A DNA stretch of 64,000 nt from Mantamonas sphyraenae. Taxonomy: Eukaryota; CRuMs; Mantamonadidae. The notes beneath the pieces were generated by a model. That model saw only the letters and a list, made by a program, of their open reading frames with translations, was not told where the DNA came from and searched no databases. Shown in pieces: positions 21,036-31,569 of this stretch. Made by a program: the position numbers and the translations under genes. Where the stretch lies: positions 620,001 to 684,000 of the forward strand of contig JAPMXV010000029.1 in the NCBI GenBank assembly GCA_026936335.1. The letters run 5' to 3'. Each line of letters opens with the position of its first letter. Position 1 is the first letter of the stretch.

Positions 21036-23842
21036 ATGGACGCGGACAAGCTGTTGGCAGAAGTGGTGGCGCTGACCAAGACAGCCAACCGGCTCAAGGC
21101 GAACGATCTGGTGTATTACAACACATATGACCACTTCCAAGAGGCCATGAAAAGCAACTCGAGCGAGGTGCTGGAGACGGTGCGGCGTCTGTTGACGCGC
21201 ATGAACGAGGTGCCGTCGCTGTCGTCCAGCAGCCAGGGGACGCTGGAAACACGCAGGGTGCCCACACTGGACGACGCAGACGACTTTCTGGACGAAGCCG
21301 AGGCGTTTTCAAAGATTGTGGACCATCTGCTGTCCAACGTGGTAAGTTTGTGGGCCGTGCGGGGTGAAGGGCACACACACTCTGTGCAGACGCTGACACA
21401 AAGCACGGGACGTGGTCACAGGATGCGCTGTTGGACACGGCGACAGGAATGGATAGCCACACCAATGTGGTGGTCAAGGATGTCGGAGTCAGGGTACGTG
21501 GACACATAGGGGCAGGCCAAAAGAGAGAGTGGGTCATGCGCGGACAATGGGACAAGATCACAACCTCACACGGACGGCCCCGGGGGTCCACACACACACT
21601 TGCACACACGCACGCGGATGCACAGGATAAGCGAGGAGGCAAGTCGAGCATGAAGGTATTCCACGCAAAGAACATCCCGCGTCCGCAGCTGCAGTTTGGG
21701 GAAGAGGTGGACAACAGCAACAGCGCATTCGTGCCCAAGGTGCCTGTGGAGTGGACAGAACGGACAAACGAGGATGGAACGGTGGTGCGCGAGTACAAGC
21801 ACCCCGTTCAGGATGCTGTGGACTTGTTGGATGCCCAACTGGAAGGCAAGGAGGACAACGCAGCTGCCGAGGCCGGGCAGCTCTATCTGCCTCAGCATCT
21901 GACACGGAACAAGGAGCAGCTGTACAAGGAACTGAACGACACAAAGTTGACATGGGTGGACACGCGCAGCGGGTTGGAGAGCATGTTGGACGAGCTGCAG
22001 GGATGCAGCGAGGTGGCAGTGGACCTTGAACACCACTCGCACAGGTCGTTCCAGGGATTCCTGTGTCTCATGCAGGTCTCCAACCGTGACCAAGACTGGA
22101 TTGTGGACACAATTGCACTACGCGAAGACATGGAGTTGCTGCGCGGGCTGTTTCTGGACGCCAACGTGTGCAAGGTGTTCCACGGAGCGGACATGGACAT
22201 CCAATGGCTGCAGCGCGACTTTGGCCTGTACATTGTGAACCTATTTGACACAGGACAAGCTGCACGCGTGCTGAATTACCAGAAGAAATCGCTTGCGTAC
22301 GCCCTGAAGTTCCTGTGTGACGTGGACGCAGACAAGAAGTACCAGCTGGCAGACTGGCGCATCCGACCGATTCCGGAGGAGATGATGCGCTATGCGCGTG
22401 AGGACACGCACTACCTGTTGTACATGTACGACCGCATGAAGAACGAGCTGCTGGACAGGTCGGACGAGCACGGCAACCTGCTCAAGGCTGTGCTTCGTCG
22501 GTCGAACCAGCTGTGCCTTATCCGCTACGAAAAGGAGCTGTATACGCCGCAGGCTCACATGAAGATGTACCAGCGCAGCAGTGTGCGACTGGATGACTCG
22601 CAGATGCGCGTGTTGGCGGCCGTGTATGCATGGCGGGACACTGTGGCGCGAGAGGAGGATGAGGGCACCGGGTATGTTTTGCCCAACTACATGCTGCTGA
22701 AGATTGCTCAGCTGAAGCCCACAGACGACCAGGGCCTTCTGGCGTGCTGCACGCCCGTGCCACCGCTGGTGCGCATGTTCTCACGCGACATTCTGCAGCT
22801 GATCAAGGAAGCTGTGGCTGAGGGTGGCGAGACTGAGAGTGTGCCCAGCACACCCAAGATGTTTCAACAACTGGTACGCAAGCGAACGTTGCAGAGTGCA
22901 AGTGCGGGCAAGCCGGCTGTGAACGGAGACGGCGCAAACGTGGTCACACAAAGCAAGCTGAACGCCCTTGGCTGGACCAAAGATGCCGCTGGTGGAGGCG
23001 AGGCCATGGATGAGGAGCAGGAGCGTGGTGGTGGTGGTGAAGACGAGGTGCGCAAACTGTCCTTTGGATCGACTCCGGGGCGGTCGGTAAGCATGGCACG
23101 GCGAAAGGGCAGCTCTGGTCTGGCCAGCTCGATGGCACGCAAACGCGCAGCCCTGTCCACGGATTCAGACAGCGGCATGCACGAAGAAGAAGAGAAGCTT
23201 GCGTCGAGAGCAGCCAAGGTCCGATCTGGTTTTGCAGCGAAGCTGGCGGCACAAGATGGCCTTCTGGGCAGCCAAACGACGACGCAGGACAGTGCGTCGC
23301 GGAAACGGCCGCGAGAAGAGATGGAGTCGCCAGCAAAGGTGCCGGAAAGCTTTGAGGAGGTGTATCAGCTCAGCAGCATGGCCAAGGAAGAGCGTCAGAA
23401 ACAAAAGGAGGCTGGAGAGGGAGGCGACAGGTCGAGCAAGGGTGTAGGAGGTGGAGAGCCCGACAGCAAGAGGTCACGCGTGGACAGCGAACAATTCATG
23501 AGCATGGTGGGCTGGAAGGAGTCTGTGGACAAGGAGCGAAAGGCAGCCAAGCGGACAACCAAAGAGTGGAAGGAGTTTGAGGCAAAGGACTATCGGGACC
23601 AGGCAGCGCGCAAGCGCGCATCGTCTTCTTCGTCATCGTCATCTCGGGAGAAGCGAGAGTACTTTGACCCTCATGGGACAGGAGGAGGGCGAGGACGCGG
23701 ACGAGGACGAGGACGGGGCGGTGGGGGCAGAGGCGGAGGACGCAACGAAAAGAAGGGCAGCCACAGCAACGAACGCAAGCACAAACCATTGGGACGTGGC
23801 ATTCGTCGCAACGACCGCACAGTGGTTGGCAAGCGTCGGTGA
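21036..23842 (+). CDS. EXOSC10: Rrp6/EXOSC10-type 3'-5' exoribonuclease of the nuclear exosome
   Basis: Degrades and trims nuclear RNA as an exosome subunit. Exons: 21036-21341, 21422-21493 and 21626-23842, all phase 0. The N-terminus (MDADKLLAEVVALTKTANRL) is the PMC2NT helical region. The DEDD-Y catalytic domain has EVAVDLEHHSHRSF (Asp and Glu), VFHGADMDIQWLQRDFGLY (Asp), and YAREDTHYLLYMYD (Tyr and Asp). An HRDC domain follows (DSQMRVLAAVYAWRDTVARE to FSRDILQLIKEA). The C-terminus is a long basic tail with a run of RG repeats near 23690-23745 and a KR-rich end, typical of nucleolar proteins. Intron 2 has no in-frame stop, so a retained-intron form would stay open. Confidence 0.95.
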
Positions 23843-23921
23843 GGGGTGGAGGTTCCGTGCGAGACCGCATCAAAACAAAAACCCACCCGTTCCCACTGCT
23901 TGAAGAGGCAACACACGCACG

Positions 23922-24452
23922 ATGGCCGCTCGAGGACGTGGATTGGTTGGTATTTTGCTAGCGTTGATCATCAACGTGGCAGCATTGGCGACAGCGACGC
24001 TGCAGCTCTTTTTCAACATCTCGTTCATTGCCGCGTCTCTAAATCAGTACTTTCCCAACACAATCGACATATCTATAGTGTTGAACACAATCAACGAGGC
24101 CATCAATCAGATTCCTGCAATCAAGTACGTCTTTGCGGTGGCGCGTGTGGGCCGTTTGCCCAGAAAGGGCAATGCCTCACGACGTTTGGGCGCCCTTTCA
24201 AAAAACACGTCACTAACGTCGACATGCACATGCACACGCTTTCGTCCCTGGTCCTGCTACTGGCGTTCTGCTTTTGCACAGTGTGGTGATTCCCTTTGAG
24301 TTTACAGTGCCCTTTGCAGAACTGGTGGCCTCGGTGCTCAGGTGAGTTTGCGTGCCAAAACGGGCCATCAGCCGTTTCGCGGCAAAAGTCAAAAACGGCG
24401 CCCGCTGACACCACCGCCCTCCGGGCCACTGTCCACGTTCCCGTGTGGATCC

Positions 24453-24486
<34 letters not shown>

Positions 24487-25626
24487 GGATCATGCTGGTT
24501 GCACAGGTATCTGCAGGTGATCAGGCTGCTGGCGCAGGAATGGAACTGCAGCGGTGGCACTGTGTGTGTCGCTCTGGTGCTCTTTGCCGTGTGCGGCAAG
24601 CGGCTGCTGGGCGTGGTGGCTGGAGAAACCATGTTCAAACTGTCCATCAAGAGCCAGGAAAAGGTGCGTGGGTCAAATCCCGTGCTGAAGAACCTGTTCC
24701 TGGCCGTGACAAAGCTCAGCGTGTTTCTGGTCTTTTACCTCGTCCAGGTGTTTGTGTTCTTCTTCACCAACGCCGTCACCGAGGTGATGAACTCCTTTGG
24801 ACGCGGGTTCCTCGTGCCTTTGGAGGGCTGCTCGGCAGAGGACGGCATCGCGTGGTACGTGGGGATCATCTTCTTCACCGCCTACATCGTCACCTTTCTC
24901 ATCCTGTACTTGGCTGTGTTCTCTGGGGCGGTACTGGGAGACGGCATGGAGCCTCGCAATCCGTTTGAGAACATGTCCATCAAGAGCGCCATTGCCATGA
25001 TCATCCGAGTGGTGCGCGAAGTGACGCCAACGCCGGCCAAGATTTTCCGTTCGCTGAAGCTGTTTTTCAAGATCAAGCCCGAGCGTATTCTGCTTCTGAC
25101 GCTGGGTGTGTGGACACCCGAGATGTGTTCCGTGTACGAGATCAAGGAGAAGGCGGAGAAGTATGACCCGGACAGCGAAGATGACGACAACTCGCAGGAG
25201 CTTGTGATGACGCTCCTGGCTCGCTCGTACTCGCTGCTGTACATTGCATTCCCGGGCTGTGTGATTTTGGCCAAGGTGCAGGAGGCGATGAACCATTCGC
25301 CCGTGTGGGCGCGTGGTGCTGGCATTTCCCTGTACACCAGCTTCCCAAAGCGCGCATTCTTTTGGTTGTTCTACGTACTGCGTCTGGTGACCATGCTCTA
25401 CATCCTGTTCAACCCAGATGTGCTCATGGCTGGTCTGATGGTCGGTTCGCTGGTGCCGCCGTTTCTGTTCTCCGTGATTTCAGATCTGCGCGAGGCCACC
25501 GCAGCGGTGTCGCCCAACCAGGTCGCCCCCACCGCCGGCTCCGCAGCACAAAACGTTGACATGTCACAGATCAAGGGCATCAGCCCCAAGGGAGATGAAG
25601 CGCGCGCGAGTTTCAGCCTGGCGTGA
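23922..25626 (+). CDS. Polytopic membrane protein of unrecognised family
   Basis: Three exons: 23922-24124, 24282-24341 and 24507-25626, phases matching. The product has about 460 residues with an N-terminal hydrophobic helix (GLVGILLALIINVAALATA). A central group of three or four helices contains LAVTKLSVFLVFYLVQVFVF and GIIFFTAYIVTFLILYLAVF. A cytoplasmic-looking segment follows (KIFRSLKLFFKIKPERILL, then KEKAEKYDPDSEDDD), and two more hydrophobic stretches lie near the end (FFWLFYVLRLVTMLYILF). I do not recognise the family. Choline-transporter-like (SLC44) was considered, but its signature segments are absent. No signal peptide is clear beyond the first helix. It lies 79 bases after the Rrp6 stop and converges on MCM5. 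Confidence 0.75.
24453..24485 (+). repeat. (GT)n microsatellite in an intron
   Basis: About sixteen GT dinucleotides lie in the second intron (24342-24506) of the unrecognised membrane-protein gene, 21 bases before the acceptor. A GT/TG-rich tract near a 3' splice site is common in this window's introns, but this is the longest. Confidence 0.95.
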
Positions 25627-25688
25627 ATGATGAAGTTCTGAAAATTCATTTCCTCTGCCTCCCGCCTTAATTTTGGATCCACACATTC

Positions 25689-28524
25689 TCATCGCATGCG
25701 ACGCACGTTCTTGCCCTGGTTGACATAGTCCAATTCGTTGCGCACAACCATGTTGCGGATACTGAAGCGGATGTCGGTCTCCTGGAACCCTTCGTCCATG
25801 AGTTGGTTGACAAGGCGGGCGACCTTGACAACGCCTCCAATGACCATCTTGCGCTGAAGGAGCTTCTCGATTGCGCTCAGGCGGTCCTTGCGCTCCGAGG
25901 ATCCAGCACCCTCGGAGGCGACGTAGCCACTTTGCGCTGCGTCGAGGGTGGAAATCTTGAACAGACGGATGGCCTCTTCGACCTGCTCAATGCCAGCCTC
26001 TGTCAGGAGACGCATCTTGGCGAGGGACTCTGCGATGCGGATGATGGCTTCGAGCTGGCGGACGGTGATGGGGATGCTGTCCTGACCCTTGTTTGTGCGC
26101 TTCGCGTTCTGGCGGACGCCGACGTAGTGATCCTGAAGGCGATCAGCGGCGTCTGCAGTAAGAGTCGGAGCAATGCGCGAGCGGGCAAACGAAATGTAGC
26201 GCTTGAGCTTGTGAAGGTCGACGTCGTCGCGGTTGAGGGAGCTGCCGTCGTTTTGGTGAATGCTGATGACGTGCTGGGCAATCTGTTTGTCGCGCTCCTC
26301 ACTCTGCAGATCGCGCACAATGAAGATCATGTCGAAACGAGACAGGATGGTGGACTGGAAGTCGATCTGCTCGGCTGCGCTCTGCTGTGTGTCGTAGTGG
26401 CCGGCACGCGGGTTGGCTGCAGCAAGGACGGCTGTACGCGTGTTCAAAATGGTGGTGATGCCCGCCTTGGCAATGCTGATGGTCTGTTGCTCCATGGCCT
26501 CGTGGATGGCCACGCGGTCCTCCTCGCGCATCTTGTCAAACTCGTCGATGCACACGACCCCGCCGTCGGCAAGCACCATGGCGCCGCCCTCGAGGTAAAA
26601 CTCTCTCTGGAAGTGAGCAAACAGAGTGTGTGGAGTGTGAGTGGCAAGCCGGTGTGGGATTCAGGCGCAGAAAACAAGCCACAAGGAGCAAGGCGGAAAG
26701 AAAGAAAACGCACCGTGGTGGAGTCACGGATGACAGAAGCCGTCAGACCTGCAGCACTGGAGCCTTTGCCACTGGTGTACACGGCAACAGGCGCAATCTT
26801 CTCCACAAACTTGAGAAACTGGGACTTTGCGGTTCCTGGGTCGCCGAGGAGGAGGACGTTGATGTCGCCACGCAGACGTGTGCCGTCGTGCATCTGGCGA
26901 CGTGTGCCACCAAAGAGGAGGCAGGTGATTGCCTTTTTGATGTCATCCTGCCCAAAGATGGACGGCGCAATGCTGGAGGAGAGCTGCTCGTAGATGTCGT
27001 CCTGTTGCGCAATGTTGTCGAACTCCTCGGTCTCCTCCTGGGAGAAGTGGGCTGTGCCCGACGGCGAGTCACCGTCGTCGGCCTCTTCGATGCCCAGCAC
27101 GTGGATGTACGGGTTGCGCAGGGCGACTTCACCCTTGTGGGTGCTGCGGTTGGACGGGCCCTGGTTGCGCTGGAAGAGCGAGTACACTCCTGTGATGATG
27201 ACCCGCTTGCCCGGGACGACACGAGACACAAGGTTGCGCTCAACAAGGAGCAGGGAGGAACGGGGCATCTCTCCCGTGGGCACGTCCTCCGGGCGTTCCT
27301 GCAGCTTGAGCGTTTGCTGATCGACGTACTCCGAGTCGTCGGCCTGCACGAGGTATGGATCGAGTCCACAAGTGCTTGCAACTTGCCCTGTCTCTGTGGG
27401 TCTGGTGGAAGGCGGACAGGCACACGCACGGCGTGGCAAAGTCGTGTCAGCCGACAAGGCGGAGGGCGACGCGGCACATGTGCCCTCTCTCGTGGCTGAC
27501 GTGCGCAAGGTGACTTGCACGACAGCGACGAGCGACGTGTGTGGACAGGCACTCACTTTTGGCACTGGCGAGGAAAGGTGACGCCGCCGAGGCCAGGTTT
27601 GGCCTCGACTCGGATGGTGTCCTGGCACGAGGAGCAGCGAAGGGCAATGCGATTGGCCTTGAGCTTGCTCTTGGACGCGCTGATGATGATGCCCTGCAGG
27701 CGGACCATGTGTGCAATGTGCGAAGACTACAAGGCATGAGTCCAGCATGGTAGTTCATGTATGGTGTCAGCAAAAACAATGCAAGAAAGGCTGTGGGACG
27801 AGCAGCTGCACACGGCGCTGAGGGATGTGCAAAAATTGTGGTACCCCCCCCCTTTGATTAGCAAACTTACAACCAGGCTGCGGATGCTGATGGGCTGTGC
27901 AGAGCCTGTGAGCTCAATCTGGATGGGAGGCACCGCATCGCGGTCCATGTCTGTGCGGTCGTTGGGCCAGTTGGCAAGCACAACCTCGCGTGCGGCGTCG
28001 GCAAACTGAAGTGGGAGGAACGCGGGAGATGTCAGCAGGCAAAAACACGGTTGACAGCCGAGCACGCACAAGGGTCCGGGGCACATCATGAAAACAGGGC
28101 GCAGTGGTGATGCGCCACAGATGTGACATACAAGGTCCAAATAGTCGTTTGGGTGCTCCTGCAAGCCGTCGGCGAGCTCGGCGTCAAAGTCGCGCAAGTG
28201 ATCAAGGTCCACTTCGATGGAAAACAAGTTGCGCGACACATTGGCGGCCAGTTGGTCACTGGGAGGAACACACAGAGCAGAGATATGAGAACGGGGAGGG
28301 AGAGGGAGGAGAAAGGTGTCAGTGGTGCTGCTGGCCTGCTTTCAGCAGTGTGGCGTGCGTGAGGGAACGCACCGATAGACAAAGTTTCCCGAGACGGCAA
28401 ACTCGGCCAGAAACGTGCGCAGCTTGGCCTTGCGCTCCACACGCGATTGGCCCTGCGTGTCAGCCTGCTCGTTGCGGAAGCCCTGGTCGCTAAAGGTGAC
28501 TGTGGATGCGTCCCAGCCAGACAT
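25689..28524 (-). CDS. MCM5: DNA replication licensing factor MCM5
   Basis: Subunit of the MCM2-7 replicative helicase. Six exons: 28524-28373, 28258-28132, 28005-27871, 27726-27557, 27374-26714 and 26606-25689; all junctions keep phase. The N-terminus [15 protein letters not shown] and the zinc-finger part ([12 protein letters not shown], then QCQNTCGLDPY) fit MCM5. The AAA+ core has Walker [14 protein letters not shown], the sensor segment [18 protein letters not shown], Walker [11 protein letters not shown], and the arginine finger in [12 protein letters not shown]. The C-terminal winged helix ends [11 protein letters not shown]. The zinc finger's second pair appears as C-x-N-T-C, a little shorter than usual, depending on the acceptor chosen at 27375. 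Confidence 0.95.
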
Positions 28525-28629
28525 GCGGTGCGGTGTGTGTGTGTGTGGCTTTTTGTTGTGGCAGCCTCAGTGCAGGTGCATGTGTGACAACAACACAGGT
28601 TGACACAACAATTGGGTGCTGCTGGCGGG

Positions 28630-30761
28630 ATGTCATGGTTCAGAGTCGTCCTCACGCCAGGGGAGTCAGTAAAAAGGACCGCGGGGATGGAGGACGCCGG
28701 AGTGTGGCACGAGCAGGCGGGGTGCGAAGCGATTGAATCGAACAGCAGCCAAAGCGGAGTGGTTGCTTGTGTGTGTGGTGATCTTGTGGCATGCAGCAGC
28801 GGCACGACGGCGGGGGATGTGATCGTGTGGCAGGTCAACAAGGAGGGCGCGGGTTGTACGGAAGTGCAGCGCCTGAATGGCATGCATGACAAGGCCATCC
28901 TAGCTATGCACATGTGCGTACGTGACGACGGGGTGCTTTGTCTGTGCTCAGCCAGTGCCGACGCAGTGTGCGTGTGGACACACGTCGACTCTGAAGAACT
29001 GCTGGAGTGCTCTGTGGTGGCCGATGGCTCGAATGGCATCACGTGGGTGGCATTTGACGCCTCGGGACATGTTCTTGCGGTGTGTGCAGGCTTGGCGGTG
29101 GTGCTGCTTGCAGTCGAGGTACGTACGCAGCCGAAGGAGCAGGGCGACGAAAGGCGCGCTCTTTTGTCCCAAACTCACACTCTGGTGCACACAGAGCAAG
29201 AAGGAAGTGGCTGTGTTGGAAGGTCATGAGGCAAGTGTGACCCACTGCGTATTTGGTACGGGCGAGCTGGCCAACGTGGTAATCACCGTCGCCCAAGACC
29301 GAAGCTTTCTTGTGTGGGATCTGGACGACCGGTGCATTGCCTACCAGTCGGCCTTGCTCGGCATGTCGCCCCTGGTGCGTGTGTGCATGGATCCTCTCGA
29401 GGCTCGTTTTGCCGTCGCCAGCCAAGACGGCATGGTACGTATGTACGAACTCCAACGCGTGCAAGGCGCGCTTGTCGTTCGCCCGCTGAGCAACGTCGAT
29501 GTGAACAAGGACGTTTCACGGCGACTGACAGAACTGCGCATGGAGGAGGAAGCAAAGAGAGCTGAGGCTGGCCAATCGGTGGTCATCAACCGCAAACGCA
29601 GCAGCGTGCGCAGCACGCTTGCCGAGTACACCAACCCAGGCGCGGGACTACAGGAGGAGGGCGATGGCGAGGATGACACACTGGCAGACGAAACCAATGA
29701 CCAAGGTGTGCAAATGTTGGCAATGGCCTTGATTGCGGCGGTGGACATCTATGCAGAGCCGTCCACCGATGCGGAAACCCCGTCGTGGCTCCAGCTCAAT
29801 GATGCGGGTGCTCTCTCGACGCCAGTGAGTGTGTTGGTGATATGCACGCATACGCATGCACTCGTGTACAATTCACACTCCCTGCAAATGCTGCATGTGC
29901 AGGAACTACCGGAACGTGCGGCCATCGCACACATGACCACCTGGCCTCAGGACGACACCCATGCCCTTTGTGTCACTGCGACTACGTTTGGGCCGTGCAT
30001 TCATGTTTGGCATTGCCATGCACGTACTGCCATGGGCAGGAACACTGCATCTGACTCGGGTTCCTCATCCTCCTCATCATCCTCATCTTCCTCATCTTCA
30101 TCATCGGACGCCGTCCTCTCGTTCATCCCAACTTCTGAGCCCAGTGAACAGTCTCCTCTGCGCTCAGAGCTCACGCTGAAGCGATCGGGAAGCAGCAGCA
30201 ACAGCAGCAAAAAGAGTGCTGGCAAATCCAGACCAAAGGGTGGCGGTGTGCAGGACAAACCGCTGACCTTCCGCACCAAGATTCAATCGTCCGGCTACGG
30301 CAAAGAGTCGCCTGTGATGAAGATGCATGTGGGCAAACGCGCCAGCAGGCAAGCGTCAAAGACGCGGAAGAAAGTCGGCGGGAGCAGCAATGCCAAGGCC
30401 AGCAGCATGAAGCAGTATCCGGTGCAATGTGATCCCCCCGTGGTTCCTGTGCGAGGCAGCACCCACCTTCCGATCCACCAGGCTGCGTGTGTCTCTCTAC
30501 GATACTCCAGCACCGGAAACTCGATTGCCACGGCCTCTGTGGACAACAATGCATCTGTACAGATGCTCCCGTACGCCAAACATGGCGAAAACGGCCTGGC
30601 TGTCCTCAAGGGCCACAGTGCACGAGTCAACAGCGTGGAATGGAGCAGGCGGTCGGGAAGATTGCTCACCGCCAGTGACGACGGAAGCGTGCGGATGTGG
30701 CAGGTGTCCAAGGGCTCCTCCTCCTGTCTTTTGCTGATGGACAACACAGAACACAACTTCC

Positions 30762-30799
<38 letters not shown>

Positions 30800-31522
30800 T
30801 CAAACTCTACGACGAGCACCAACGACCAAGTGTCCAAAGCTGTGCGCTGCGCCCAATTCTTTTACCAGGACAAGTTTGTCCTGCGCAGCTTCGGCAACTG
30901 CACACAGCTGGTCAAATACTACGTGGACGACGGCCAGAATGTGAGTGATCTCAAGCGTGGGCGAAATATGAATCGCTACAAGCGCGTGGTCGATTTTGTA
31001 CACAGCGGAACGACGGTGACCAGTATGGCCGGCATCAACGAGTTTCTGTCTCACCTTGTGCTTGCAGCAGGGAGCGACAAGTCCATCCAGGTGTACGATG
31101 TCGACTCAGGTAGCACCCTACACACGATCCAAGGCTCGCACGACCGCGCCGTGCACACGATCGCCCTGAACCCAGGCTCCAGCCACGTCAGCAACACCAG
31201 CGAGCTGCACAATATCTTCCTCACCGCGGCTTCGGACGGCAAGATCAAACTGTGGGATTTACGCAACGCCGAGTGTGTGCGTGTGTTCTCCAGCCACAGC
31301 AACAGCAGCCAACGCATCGGCGTTTCTTTCTCGCCCTGCATGCGCTACGTGGGCTCTGGCTCGGAGAACAACAACCTGTACCTGTATGACATCCGCAACG
31401 CATCAACCCTGGCCACAGTGCAGCACAGGGACACCGTGGCCGACGTGTCGTTCCACCCAGCCGACAGCTTCCTGGCCACGTGCGATTATTCGGGCAACCT
31501 CAGTGTGTTTGGATCAGAATGA
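28630..31522 (+). CDS. WDR27: WD-repeat protein, WDR27-like
   Basis: Two exons: 28630 (ATG; a second in-frame ATG lies at 28687) to 29118, and 29195-31522. The order of WD repeats matches WDR27: DVIVWQVNK, then LCLCSASADAVCVWTHVDS, HVLAVCAGLAVVLLAVE and VAVLEGHEASVTHCVFGTG, then VITVAQDRSFLVWDLDDRCI. A central low-complexity block with two Ser runs follows, then more repeats (ISLRYSSTG-like; LKGHSARVNSVEWSRRSGR; FLTAASDGKIKLWDLRNAE; SFSPCMRYVGSGSENNNLYL). It probably folds as two beta-propellers. WDR27 function is poorly known in any organism, so none is assigned. Divergent from MCM5, with about 105 bases between the start codons. Confidence 0.8.
30762..30798 (+). repeat. (CAG)n repeat encoding Ser in WDR27
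   Basis: About twelve AGC codons encode a Ser run inside exon 2, between two beta-propeller segments. A second Ser run, made of TCC/TCA codons, is at 30058-30105. Confidence 0.9.
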
Positions 31523-31569
31523 TGCATTCCTCCCACTTCTCCTTTTCTCCTTTCCTCCCTCCCTCAACT

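Noticed and set aside
23922-25626. Assignment as SLC44 choline transporter
   Set aside because: Helix number and spacing are loosely similar, but the conserved SLC44 core segments are not found.
28522-28525. CATG at the MCM5 start as another shared start with WDR27
   Set aside because: The plus-strand ATG at 28523 leads to a short frame that stops at 28603 and is not in WDR27.
29824-29903. Possible 80-base intron in WDR27 (GTGAGTGTG...TGTGCAG)
   Set aside because: The frame stays open and reads as a propeller strand (VLVICTHTHALVYNSHSLQM), so it is treated as coding; RNA data could change this.
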